Positions 1-8,025 of a DNA stretch of 37,659 nt are shown here, piece after piece. The notes beneath the pieces are model-generated. The model ran no database searches and was not told the DNA's origin. It saw nothing but the letters and a program-made list of their open reading frames with translations. A program made the position numbers and the translations under genes. Each line of letters begins with the position of its first letter. Within the stretch, counting starts at the first letter, position 1. Origin of the DNA: Shinella sp. SUS2 (GTDB lineage Bacteria > Pseudomonadota > Alphaproteobacteria > Rhizobiales > Rhizobiaceae). The stretch lies in contig NZ_KQ410753.1 in NCBI RefSeq assembly GCF_001262505.1, forward strand, positions 1-37,659, given 5' to 3'.

Positions 1-115
1 TAAATCAACCCGCAAACCGAGCCGGAAACTCCGCTCTTCCAAAGCCCGAAAAGTCTCAGTTCATTTGACGACGGACACCCAGCATTGAACGAATTTCGAA
101 AAGGGAGCCTCTGAA

Positions 116-946
116 ATGGCTGACGACATTAACGGTACGGTAGGCAACGATACGCTGTTCGGCACGGCCGCAGGTGAAAACATCTATGGTAACGCCGGCA
201 ACGATTACATCGTTGGCCACGATGGTGGCGACACCGTTTATGGCGGTACGGGCAACGACACCGTATTCGCTGGCGAAAGCGATGCCGGCACTGATAAGAT
301 TTTCGGTGGTGACGGCGACGATGTTCTCGGCGGCGGCAAGGGTGCTGACACCATCGAAGGTGGTAAGGGCAACGACATCATCTATGGTGGCGAAGACGCT
401 GACTCCCTCCTCGGCGGTGACGGCAACGACACCATCTGGGCAGGTAAGGGTGACGACGTGGCCGTCGACGGTGAGGCCGGTGACGACGTAATCGGTGGCG
501 GCGATGGCGTCGACTCGATTAAGGGCGGCGCTGGCAACGACACCCTGTACGGCGGCGACGGTAACGACACCGGCCTGGTTGGCGGTATCGGCAACGACGT
601 CCTGTACGGCGGCGCTGGCAACGACACCGGTATCGATGGCGGTAATGGCGATGACACCATCTGGGGTGGCCTCGGCGACGACGTCATGGCCGGCGGCCTT
701 GGCAAGGACGTCTTCGGCTTCATCAAGGGTTCTGGTGAAGATGAAGTCACCGACTTCACGGTAGGTGAAGATAAGCTTGACCTGACCGCATATGGTATCG
801 CTTTTGCTGACCTTGATATTGATTATTCGGGCTCTGCTTCGGGTGATGCAACCAAGGTTGACGCGGTAATCACGCTCAACTCGTCCACCATTATCACCAT
901 CAACGACGTTGGTGCTGACGCGTTGACCGCGGATGATTTCGTTTAA
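116..946 (+). CDS. Secreted RTX calcium-binding protein, type I secretion substrate
   Basis: This 276-residue acidic protein has no N-terminal signal peptide. Residues 8 to about 200 are nearly all RTX nonapeptides of the GGxGxDxUx type (for example GGAGNDTLYGGDGNDT), which in this family bind calcium and fold outside the cell. The last 75 residues have the DFxxGxDxLDL pattern and end in an acidic/hydrophobic DDFV tail, as in uncleaved C-terminal type I secretion signals. The start is supported by AAGGGAG 8 bases upstream. A type I ABC transporter and HlyD adaptor follow directly, so they are the likely exporters. The arrangement recalls the small RTX protein next to the secretion pair of the Sinorhizobium galactoglucan (exp/wge) locus. 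That comparison rests on gene order and type, not on alignment. The protein is probably an extracellular matrix or surface factor; its exact role is unknown. Confidence 0.9.
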   Translation: MADDINGTVGNDTLFGTAAGENIYGNAGNDYIVGHDGGDTVYGGTGNDTVFAGESDAGTDKIFGGDGDDVLGGGKGADTIEGGKGNDIIYGGEDADSLLGGDGNDTIWAGKGDDVAVDGEAGDDVIGGGDGVDSIKGGAGNDTLYGGDGNDTGLVGGIGNDVLYGGAGNDTGIDGGNGDDTIWGGLGDDVMAGGLGKDVFGFIKGSGEDEVTDFTVGEDKLDLTAYGIAFADLDIDYSGSASGDATKVDAVITLNSSTIITINDVGADALTADDFV

Positions 947-963
947 TAAACGAATTAAACGAG

Positions 964-992
964 AAAAAGGGGGGCTCTGCCTCCCTTTTTTT
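964..992 (+). terminator. Rho-independent terminator after the RTX gene
   Basis: An 11-bp stem (left arm 964-974, right arm 80-90 of the same line, i.e. 980-990) with one G-U pair and a five-base CTCTG loop is followed by a run of T. It lies 18 bases after the RTX stop codon and before the transporter gene. It should separate or attenuate transcription between the secreted substrate and its exporter. Confidence 0.85.
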
Positions 993-1055
993 ATGCATCT
1001 GCTCGGACTTCATGTCGAAGGCAGAAAGCTCTTGCATAGCTTAGAAGGAATAAAC

Positions 1056-2738
1056 ATGTCCCTGCCCGACATCTACCTTGCCGAAAAAAGAGCGGCTTGG
1101 AAGGCCATGGCCGGTGTTGCAGTTTTATCGATGCTCTCAAGCCTTTGCCTTCTGGCTTTGCCGCTTTACTTATTCCAAGTTTATGACCGTGTCATTGCGT
1201 CGCGCAGCATCGAGACTTTAGTTGCAATCACTATTATAGCGTGCGTTGTGCTCGTAGCTTTTAGCCTACTGGATACACTGCGGCAGGCCTTGCTATCCCG
1301 TATTGGTATAGGCTTCGAAGCCAGAATGTCTGGCGTCTTGCTGGCTGGTGAACTTACTCTTCCTCGACAAACTACTGCTGCTAGCCTTAGACAACTTTCT
1401 GAAATCCGAAAGATGGTTGCGTCAAACGTTTTTCCAAACCTATTTGACCTACCAGTAATGCTGCTTTTTCTCTTTCTTGTATTTTTAATTCATCCATTTC
1501 TGGGGGGGATAGTTTTCATTGGTATGGTTCTCCTTTTGAGTATTGCCATGCTTGGCGAGTTCTTGACGAGAGAGCGGGTCAAAGAAACGGATGAAGCCGC
1601 GAGCGCAGCCCACAGAACACTCGATAACCTCCTTCGCCAGCACGAGACAATTCGCGCGCTCGGCCTTTACCCACAGAGTGTTGCCCACTGGGGACGTGAC
1701 CAGCAAAAACACCTGACATTTCTTCTACAGTTACTTGCTAGAACTAGCACTCTTTCTTCTACATCCAAATTAATTCGCCAATTAATACAAGTGGCTATGG
1801 TTGGCGGCGGCGCGCTTCTGGTACTATCTGACCATGTCACACCAGGCATTATATTTGCTACATCCATTATCGCTGGACGTGCCCTCGCACCGATTGAGGC
1901 GATCGTTGGCGGCTGGCGCCAATTAAAGCAAGCTAGTCTTGCTTTAAAAAATCTCGATACACGTATAGCCTCATTCAATTTGCCAAATCGGCAGACACCT
2001 TTGCCGCGGCCAGTTCATAGCCTCACCTCAGACCGTGTCATATATATCCCGGGGCCAGGTAAGCAGCCGATACTAAAGGGCATTTCTGGTGTTATCACAG
2101 CTGGGCAAAACGTCGCCATTATTGGACCAAGTGGGGCCGGAAAATCGACGTTCGCTCGTGTTCTCATCGGCTATCTTGAGCCCTCCGGAGGGCAAATTTT
2201 GCTTGATGGGCAAGATATTCGAGCTTGGGATCCCGTCACTCGGGGCATTCATATGGGTTATCTACCGCAGCAAGTTGGTTTTTTCGAAGGTTCAGTACGC
2301 GAAAACATTGCACGCATGCGTATAGATGACCCACCGGAACTCGCAATCGAAGCTGCCCGTTTTGTTGGTATCCATGATATAATCATGCGCTTCCCGGAGG
2401 GTTATGATACCGTTATCTCAGAAAAAGGCTTCCAGCCCTCTGGTGGTCAAAAGCAACTCCTCGGCCTTGCCAGAGCCTATTATGGCGGACCGGCTTTCGT
2501 CGTACTCGACGAACCAAATGCCAGCCTCGACACTGAGGGAGAGCAGATACTGTTTGCAACATTGAAGCGAGCCGCCTCTGCCGGTATCGCTTCCATCGTT
2601 GTGACCCAGCGTCTGTCTCTCCTTCATCATGTCGATAAGGTTCTCATCTTGAAGGGAGGGCAGGTGGATGCTTTCGGCAATCCAAGCGACGTTATGCCAG
2701 GTAAACTTGTGCGCCCTGTGCCGAACAAGGCATCCTGA
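1056..2738 (+). CDS. Type I secretion system permease/ATPase (ABC transporter)
   Basis: This is the inner-membrane ABC exporter of a type I secretion system, 560 residues, of the PrtD/HlyB type without a C39-like domain. An N-terminal membrane domain (several hydrophobic helices between residues about 18 and 290) is followed by the ATPase: Walker A GPSGAGKS at 357-364, signature SGGQKQL, and Walker B ending in LDEP with D485 and E486. The H-loop position reads VVTQR with Q518, where the family normally has His. The ATG at 1056 is chosen over the upstream in-frame start because AAGGA lies 6 bases before it and the upstream start would overlap the terminator. The coding sequence is more AT-rich than the genes further right (22 G/C of 60 bases at 1741-1800). 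It is followed after 15 bases by the HlyD gene and probably exports the RTX proteins of this window. Confidence 0.92.
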   Translation: MSLPDIYLAEKRAAWKAMAGVAVLSMLSSLCLLALPLYLFQVYDRVIASRSIETLVAITIIACVVLVAFSLLDTLRQALLSRIGIGFEARMSGVLLAGELTLPRQTTAASLRQLSEIRKMVASNVFPNLFDLPVMLLFLFLVFLIHPFLGGIVFIGMVLLLSIAMLGEFLTRERVKETDEAASAAHRTLDNLLRQHETIRALGLYPQSVAHWGRDQQKHLTFLLQLLARTSTLSSTSKLIRQLIQVAMVGGGALLVLSDHVTPGIIFATSIIAGRALAPIEAIVGGWRQLKQASLALKNLDTRIASFNLPNRQTPLPRPVHSLTSDRVIYIPGPGKQPILKGISGVITAGQNVAIIGPSGAGKSTFARVLIGYLEPSGGQILLDGQDIRAWDPVTRGIHMGYLPQQVGFFEGSVRENIARMRIDDPPELAIEAARFVGIHDIIMRFPEGYDTVISEKGFQPSGGQKQLLGLARAYYGGPAFVVLDEPNASLDTEGEQILFATLKRAASAGIASIVVTQRLSLLHHVDKVLILKGGQVDAFGNPSDVMPGKLVRPVPNKAS

Positions 2739-2753
2739 TCGGAAAGAGCAGTC

Positions 2754-4133
2754 ATGAATGAACATCTGCCGTTTGAGACGAACGCCGGGCGGCCGTCCAC
2801 TCCACCACTTTCCGGTCTGCGCCTTGAGGCGCTTCAGAGTTGGAGCGATGCCGTTCCGACCAGCCGCGGCAAGCCTATGCTTGTCGCCGTCCTCGTGCTT
2901 GTTGCCCTCTTTGGCTTTGGTGGTGCTTGGGCGGCCACCGCCAAACTCGGCGGCGCCCTGATAGCAAGCGGCCGCGTTATCGCAGAAGGCAATAACCGCG
3001 TCGTCCAGCATCTCGAGGGCGGCATTATCGAGGAAATTCGTGTAAGCGAAGGGGCTACGGTTCAACGTGGTGACGTCATCGCACGATTGGATGAGACAGC
3101 CAACCGATCCCAACGTGATCGAACGTATATCGAGCGGGCACTGGCTACTATCGAGCTGGAACGTTGGAGGGCCGAGCGGGATGATGCCACCAATGGCTTC
3201 TCAATTTCACCCGGAAAGCTCGCCCCTGTTGCTGATAATCCGCGCGTTATCGAAGCCTATCAAAGCCAGGTTGCCGAATTCAAGAGCACCCGACAAGCAC
3301 TCCAGCAGCAGTTCTTGGTTCTGGACGGTAAAATCGCCAATGAACAAGAAGATCTCGTTTATTTAAAAGATCAGATCAGTGCCCTTGATTCGCAGAAGGC
3401 TCTGATCGTCAAAGAGGAGAAGGACCTCACTGAACTGCTGGCCAAAGGCTTGACGCAGCGCGCCCGTGTCCTGTCGCTACAGCGCGAAACGGCGCGCCTT
3501 GATGCCCAGAAGTCCAATACTCAGGCAGCAGTTCAAAAATCTCACCATAATATTCGCTCTTTCAATGACGAGAAGCAGAGGCTTGCCGCCGAACACGCTG
3601 CCCAGACCAGCCAGAAGATTACGGAGCTGCAACAGAGACTAAATCAGACAGAGGATGTGATCAATCGGCTCGATGACCGTCTGCGCCGCGCTGACATCAC
3701 CGCGCCTGTCGATGGAACTGTGCTCAGCATGCCATTCAAATCGCTCGGAGCAGTTGTTAAACCAGGAGAGAAAATCGCCGATATCTTGCCGAAAGATGCA
3801 TCATTGCTGTTTGAAGTGCCAATCTTGCCGCAAGATATCACCAAGATTTTTATCGATCAGGATGTGGAAATTATTTTTCCGAGTGATCAGGTGACCGTAA
3901 CACCTCCTCTTAAAGGCAAGGTCGCCTATATTTCAGCCGATGCCATGGCGATGCCTTCTGACCCGAAAGTTTCCTACTACGTTGCGCGTGTGCGGATGGA
4001 GAACAATCGTCACGGCCGAAACATATTGCCTGGCAATGTTGCCGAATTGTTCTTCCAGACCGAGGCCAGAACTCTTCTGCAGCATCTCGCCGATCCGGTG
4101 ACACGGTTTGCACTTAGGACCTATCAAGATTGA
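2754..4133 (+). CDS. HlyD-family periplasmic adaptor of type I secretion
   Basis: This 459-residue membrane fusion protein has a cytoplasmic N-terminus, one transmembrane segment at about 42-62, a split lipoyl/barrel-sandwich domain (VVQHLEGGIIEEI near residue 83; RRADITAPVDGTV near 315), a long coiled coil between them (about 110-310, rich in Q, E, K and R) and a C-terminal beta-barrel part. This is the usual architecture of HlyD/PrtE adaptors, which bridge the ABC transporter to a TolC-type outer-membrane channel. It follows the transporter gene by 15 bases, so the two are probably co-transcribed. No TolC homologue lies in the window, so the channel must be encoded elsewhere. Confidence 0.93.
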   Translation: MNEHLPFETNAGRPSTPPLSGLRLEALQSWSDAVPTSRGKPMLVAVLVLVALFGFGGAWAATAKLGGALIASGRVIAEGNNRVVQHLEGGIIEEIRVSEGATVQRGDVIARLDETANRSQRDRTYIERALATIELERWRAERDDATNGFSISPGKLAPVADNPRVIEAYQSQVAEFKSTRQALQQQFLVLDGKIANEQEDLVYLKDQISALDSQKALIVKEEKDLTELLAKGLTQRARVLSLQRETARLDAQKSNTQAAVQKSHHNIRSFNDEKQRLAAEHAAQTSQKITELQQRLNQTEDVINRLDDRLRRADITAPVDGTVLSMPFKSLGAVVKPGEKIADILPKDASLLFEVPILPQDITKIFIDQDVEIIFPSDQVTVTPPLKGKVAYISADAMAMPSDPKVSYYVARVRMENNRHGRNILPGNVAELFFQTEARTLLQHLADPVTRFALRTYQD

Positions 4134-4144
4134 CGGATAGACCT

Positions 4145-4171
4145 ATCGGCCAGAGGTTTCCATCGGCCGAT
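4145..4171. other. Small inverted repeat downstream of the secretion genes
   Basis: A seven-base perfect inverted repeat (ATCGGCC at 4145-4151 and GGCCGAT at 4165-4171, 13-base loop) lies in the 81-base gap between the HlyD gene and the GT4 gene. There is no strong T-tract, so it is at most a weak terminator or a structured intergenic element. Confidence 0.3.
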
Positions 4172-4214
4172 CCTTGCTTTAAAGGCTTCGCTGGCGAAAC
4201 CCGAAAGAGGCCGA

Positions 4215-5441
4215 ATGCGCATCCTGTTCGTTCACAATAATTTTCCCGGTCAGTATGCTCGTATCGTACGCCATCTAAAGGGGCGGCGAGATATCGATAT
4301 GCTTTCCGGTTCGCTGGCTTCCAACAAACAGCCAGCTCTGATCAAGGGGGTAGGCTATACGCCTCATCGCGAAGCACGAAAAGATATCCACCCAGCGCTC
4401 CGCTATACAGAAACTTCAGTCATTCGCGGGCAGGCCGTCTACACAGCACTCATGCCAATAAAAGCAAAGGGCTGGAATCCCGATATCATTCTTGCCCATT
4501 CCGGCTTTGGGGATGGAATTTTCTTGAAAGATCTTTGGCCACAAGCGAAATACATGCCCTATTTCGAGTGGTACTATCATACCTATGGTTCAGATTCTTC
4601 CTTTCTTGATGGCGAGGCTCCTAAAAATCCGGACACTGAACTGAAAATCCGTATGAAAAACACTGCAATCCTGCATGATCTAGCTGCGATGGATTGGGGA
4701 CAATGCCCGACTGAGTTTCAGAAAAACCAATTCCCCCCCCAATTTCAGGACCGTATTTCAGTTCTACATGACGGGGTCGATACCGACTATTTTTCACCCG
4801 ATGCGGAAGCTGCCTTCTCGGTCGGCAGTCTCGTATTCCGCAAGGGCGATCCGGTCATTACTTATATCGCGCGTGGCATGGAGCCCTACCGTGGGTTTCC
4901 GCAATTCATGGAGGCCGTGGCGATCCTCCAGAAAATCCGGCCGGAAGTTCATGTCGTCATTATCGGCGAGGATCGGGTCGCCTATGGCGCCAAGCGTCCG
5001 GACGGGAAGACCTACAAGGAATGGGCCCTGGAAAATCTTCCCCTCGATGAAAACCGCCTCCATTTCCTTGGCCGCCAGCCGCTACGTGCTCTGCGCGATG
5101 CCTTGCGCATCTCCGCTGCCCATGTCTACTTGACGGTGCCCTTCGTGCTATCCTGGTCCATGATGGAGGCCATGAGCGCTGGCGCGCTCATCATCGGCTC
5201 GGATACGGATCCGGTGCGCGAGATCATAACGGATGGCGAAAACGGCCTTCTCGTGCCTTTCTTCGAGCCGGAGACGCTGGCCGAGCGGCTTGCCGATGTG
5301 CTGACCGATCAGGCACGGTATGCTCCTCTGCGGGAGCGAGCCCGGGCGCTCATGCTGGAGCGCTACGACATGAAGAATCTCACTCGGCAATACTTTAACC
5401 TGATCGAGCGCGTGGTAAAGGGGCCGATGGGCGCGTCATAG
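4215..5441 (+). CDS. GT4-family glycosyltransferase
   Basis: This 408-residue retaining GT-B glycosyltransferase probably adds one sugar to a surface glycan at the cytoplasmic face of the membrane. The N-terminus (MRILFVHNNFPGQYARI) is typical of the GT4 acceptor-side domain. The C-terminal half has the donor-binding fold, with GMEPYRGF, HVVIIGED, and the E-x7-E type stretch SMMEAMSAGALIIGSDTDPVRE followed by DGENGLLV. AGAGG-like bases (AGAGG at 4206-4210) precede the ATG. A run of eight C residues (4733-4740) lies inside the coding sequence. The gene starts a plus-strand run that continues with the GT31-like and sulfotransferase genes. The sugar it transfers cannot be told from the sequence. 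Confidence 0.9.
   Translation: MRILFVHNNFPGQYARIVRHLKGRRDIDMLSGSLASNKQPALIKGVGYTPHREARKDIHPALRYTETSVIRGQAVYTALMPIKAKGWNPDIILAHSGFGDGIFLKDLWPQAKYMPYFEWYYHTYGSDSSFLDGEAPKNPDTELKIRMKNTAILHDLAAMDWGQCPTEFQKNQFPPQFQDRISVLHDGVDTDYFSPDAEAAFSVGSLVFRKGDPVITYIARGMEPYRGFPQFMEAVAILQKIRPEVHVVIIGEDRVAYGAKRPDGKTYKEWALENLPLDENRLHFLGRQPLRALRDALRISAAHVYLTVPFVLSWSMMEAMSAGALIIGSDTDPVREIITDGENGLLVPFFEPETLAERLADVLTDQARYAPLRERARALMLERYDMKNLTRQYFNLIERVVKGPMGAS
4733..4740 (+). repeat. C8 homopolymer tract inside the GT4 gene
   Basis: Eight consecutive C bases encode part of F-P-P-Q near residue 174. A gain or loss of one base would truncate the glycosyltransferase, so this is a possible slipped-strand switch. The tract is short for proven phase variation and may be incidental. 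Confidence 0.6.
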
Positions 5442-5486
5442 GGCGGCGCGTCCAAAAAGGACGGTGCAGGATCTGGAGTAAACGAT

Positions 5487-7346
5487 ATGAAGAGAATCAA
5501 AATCATCAAGAGGTTCGACAGCCCTCTTCGCTTCTCCGTCTCCGCTCTCGACAAGGAGGCGCGGCTTTACTTCCATATCGTGGACAGTCTGGCCGATGAC
5601 GTTCTCTTCCATGTGGAATTTGACAAGGAAGCAGGCCAACTCTCTGTCAAGGATCGCTATGCAGGCGTCTGGGGCAAACCGCAGACGCATGATTTCCTCT
5701 TCAAGGGGCAGTCGATAAAAGGAACGCTCTTTCTCGAAGGTGAAACCTTCGTCCTGGAGCTGAAGGATTTCCGGCTGGAATTTCCCTGCAAGGCCTTTCC
5801 GAAATCCATTGTCTGGAGCGTCTACAGCAATTTCCGTTACATGACGATCGGCGGCGACGAGCCGGTCATGGAGGCCCTTTCGCGGCGCTGGCGGTTCTTT
5901 CCCGAATACAGGTTCCGCATGGGGCCCGGCTCTCGGCTACGGGCGCTCGGAGAAGCAGAAGGCCTGAAGCCCGGACTTTCGGCGCTCTATCTCTGGGATG
6001 GAAACGAAGAGGCCTTCAGCCGCCTCGCTGAAAAGGTCCATCCCTATCTCGATGAACTTCTCGTTGTCGTTCACAATTCGAGCTTGTTCCGGCACAGCTT
6101 CTTCGTCGGCCTGCAGAGCACCTGTTTCAACGTCCGCACGTCGGTCATCGAAATGACCGTCAAAAGCGACGGCGCCTTGCGTAAGCTCAAGGGAGCTCTG
6201 TTCATGAACAGGGTTCTGTCCGAGGTCCGGCATCGCAATGTTATCTTCCTCGATTCGCAGACCGATCCAGATCGCCTTGCCACGGTTGTCCGCGACAAGC
6301 GGCTGCGCAGCCGGATGGACGACTTCCTCCTGCTCGACGAAGCGCATCCGGGAGATCTCCAGGCGTTCTCGATCGGAAAGCAGACATACTTCGTGGACGT
6401 CGGTGGCAAGCTGCGCCTGTCGGCGGAAGATATCGCCGGCCGCCATCCTTTCCACGCCCCGGGACCCACGCCGAGAGCGAGCCTGACCTGGGATCTGGAC
6501 GACGTGCGGCTGGCGGACGCTCCGATTCTGCTGCGCGATCATAAGAAGACGACCGCCATACAGCGGCGCAGCAAGCTCGCCGTACTCGTCGTAAGCTGCA
6601 AGAAGAATCGCCACAAGCAACAGGCCATTCGCGACACCTGGTCTAAGGATGCGCGCCTTGCCAATATCGACATCTACTTCATCGAGGGCCATCCCGAGCA
6701 ATCCGAAGCGGTCCTCATCGAGGATCGGCTGATCCTGCCGGTTCCCGATACCTATGAATATCTTTCGCACAAAATCTGGCACGGCGTTTCCGCCGCCCTG
6801 CGGATCGTTGACGCCGACCATTACCTCAAGCTTGATGACGATTGCCTCCTTAACGTCCAGAAGCTTCTGGAATTTACGTACGAGAAATTCGACTATATCG
6901 GCAGCGACGTGAATCTGGGCAGCCGCACCGCTTTCGACTGGCACAGCACGGCTGTCTTCAACAAGCAGCTTGCCGGCCTGATCTTCGAGATTGATCCCGA
7001 GCAGACCTGGTATGACGGACAAGGCGGATACTTCCTGAGCCGCAAGGCGGCGAACCTTATTGCATCGACGCCGCTCCCGAAATATCAGCACATGCTGGAA
7101 GACTACGCGACCGGCCGGGTCATGAGCGCCAACGGCCTGGAGGCTACCGCCCTGAATTCGAAATTCCTCTCGATCCGGGAAATCTATATCAAGGACGACC
7201 GGGACTACGAGGGCGCGGTCATCAGCGACGTGTCCAGCGTTGAAAGGACCTTTGAACTCTATGAAATCATTTCGAAGCTTAATCAGCAAACTCTCGACGC
7301 CAAAAACCGCTGGCGCTTCGAATTCCCCGAAGAAGGCGCCCAGTAA
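5487..7346 (+). CDS. GT31-like glycosyltransferase with possible galectin-like N-terminal domain
   Basis: This 619-residue protein has three parts. Residues about 365-600 resemble GT31 beta-1,3-glycosyltransferases: VLVVSCKKNRHKQQAIRDTW, the metal-binding KLDDDC at 448-453, and GQGGYFLSRKAANLI. Residues about 10-110 match the pattern of galectin domains: DDVLFHVEF, GVWG, then FLFKG and LEFP at the expected spacing. Most sugar-contacting galectin residues (the N and R of HxNPR, and the N, E and R later) are not conserved, so this part is tentative. Residues about 115-360 are unrecognised. GGAG lies upstream of the ATG. The sulfotransferase gene overlaps its 3' end. It probably adds a beta-1,3-linked residue to the surface glycan; the linkage is inferred from the family only. 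Confidence 0.75.
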   Translation: MKRIKIIKRFDSPLRFSVSALDKEARLYFHIVDSLADDVLFHVEFDKEAGQLSVKDRYAGVWGKPQTHDFLFKGQSIKGTLFLEGETFVLELKDFRLEFPCKAFPKSIVWSVYSNFRYMTIGGDEPVMEALSRRWRFFPEYRFRMGPGSRLRALGEAEGLKPGLSALYLWDGNEEAFSRLAEKVHPYLDELLVVVHNSSLFRHSFFVGLQSTCFNVRTSVIEMTVKSDGALRKLKGALFMNRVLSEVRHRNVIFLDSQTDPDRLATVVRDKRLRSRMDDFLLLDEAHPGDLQAFSIGKQTYFVDVGGKLRLSAEDIAGRHPFHAPGPTPRASLTWDLDDVRLADAPILLRDHKKTTAIQRRSKLAVLVVSCKKNRHKQQAIRDTWSKDARLANIDIYFIEGHPEQSEAVLIEDRLILPVPDTYEYLSHKIWHGVSAALRIVDADHYLKLDDDCLLNVQKLLEFTYEKFDYIGSDVNLGSRTAFDWHSTAVFNKQLAGLIFEIDPEQTWYDGQGGYFLSRKAANLIASTPLPKYQHMLEDYATGRVMSANGLEATALNSKFLSIREIYIKDDRDYEGAVISDVSSVERTFELYEIISKLNQQTLDAKNRWRFEFPEEGAQ

Positions 7347-8001
7347 GCGCCAATCCCACCGCTACGTCTTCATCTTCACCTATGGCCGCTCTGGCTCAAC
7401 CTTGCTGATGGGGTATCTCAACAGCCTGCCGGGCTTCTGTATCCGAGGGGAAAACCACAATGCGCTTGCGCATCTTTGCAGCTTTTACCGGGCCGCCAAG
7501 GACACGACGGGCAAGGTTGCCAAGAAGTCGATGCTGCCGGTTCATCCCTGGTACGGGGCCGACCTGATCAAGCCGGACGAAGTGCGCAATAGCCTGCGCA
7601 AGGCGTTCGTGGAGACGATCCTCAAGCCGCCCGCGGATGCAACGGTGATCGGATGCAAGGAAATCCGCATCAACTGGAACGAGATCGAGGATTTCGACGC
7701 CTTCCTGGCCGATATCTTGGAAATCTTCGAGGGCGCGAAAATCGTCTTCAACCATCGCGACATTCTCGCCACATCCCAAAGCAGCTGGTGGAAGGATACG
7801 GCTCACTCCTACGCCACGATCCGCAGCATGGATCAGCGGTTACGGGACAACCGTTTCGCCAGTGCCCCAAATATTTTTCATGTCGAGTATGAAGAGCTGA
7901 CCCATGGGCCGGAGCACGCCCGCAGATTGACGGAATTTCTCGGCGTGCCCTTCAATGAGGGTGTTTACAAGAAGGTCATGGAAACCCGGCACTCCTATTG
8001 A
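7261..8001 (+). CDS. PAPS-dependent sulfotransferase
   Basis: This 246-residue protein should transfer sulfate from 3'-phosphoadenosine-5'-phosphosulfate to a hydroxyl, here most likely on a sugar. The 5'-phosphosulfate loop is TYGRSGSTLL at residues 40-49 and the 3'-phosphate loop is FNHRDILATSQSSWW at 163-177, with the Arg and Ser expected there. The N-terminal 33 residues are basic and there is no signal peptide, so it acts in the cytoplasm or at its membrane face. I chose the ATG at 7261 over the TTG at 7240; AAAGGA lies 12 bases before it. Either start overlaps the end of the GT31-like gene, which suggests translational coupling. PAPS would come from CysD/CysNC encoded at 24199-27029. 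Confidence 0.85.
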   Translation: MKSFRSLISKLSTPKTAGASNSPKKAPSKRQSHRYVFIFTYGRSGSTLLMGYLNSLPGFCIRGENHNALAHLCSFYRAAKDTTGKVAKKSMLPVHPWYGADLIKPDEVRNSLRKAFVETILKPPADATVIGCKEIRINWNEIEDFDAFLADILEIFEGAKIVFNHRDILATSQSSWWKDTAHSYATIRSMDQRLRDNRFASAPNIFHVEYEELTHGPEHARRLTEFLGVPFNEGVYKKVMETRHSY

Positions 8002-8025
8002 GAGAGTGCCGGCAGGCCGTCCCGA

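Noticed and set aside
382..759. Proline/serine-rich open frame on the minus strand under the small RTX gene
   Set aside because: It is the complement of GGxGxD codons; repetitive DNA keeps other frames open. No ribosome site or family match.
116..946. RTX cytolysin or toxin
   Set aside because: There is no hydrophobic pore-forming region, no acylation lysines and no hlyC-like gene; it is almost all calcium-binding repeats.
5937..7289. 450-codon minus-strand frame under the GT31-like gene
   Set aside because: It is antisense to a gene with recognised motifs; it is a typical high-GC shadow.
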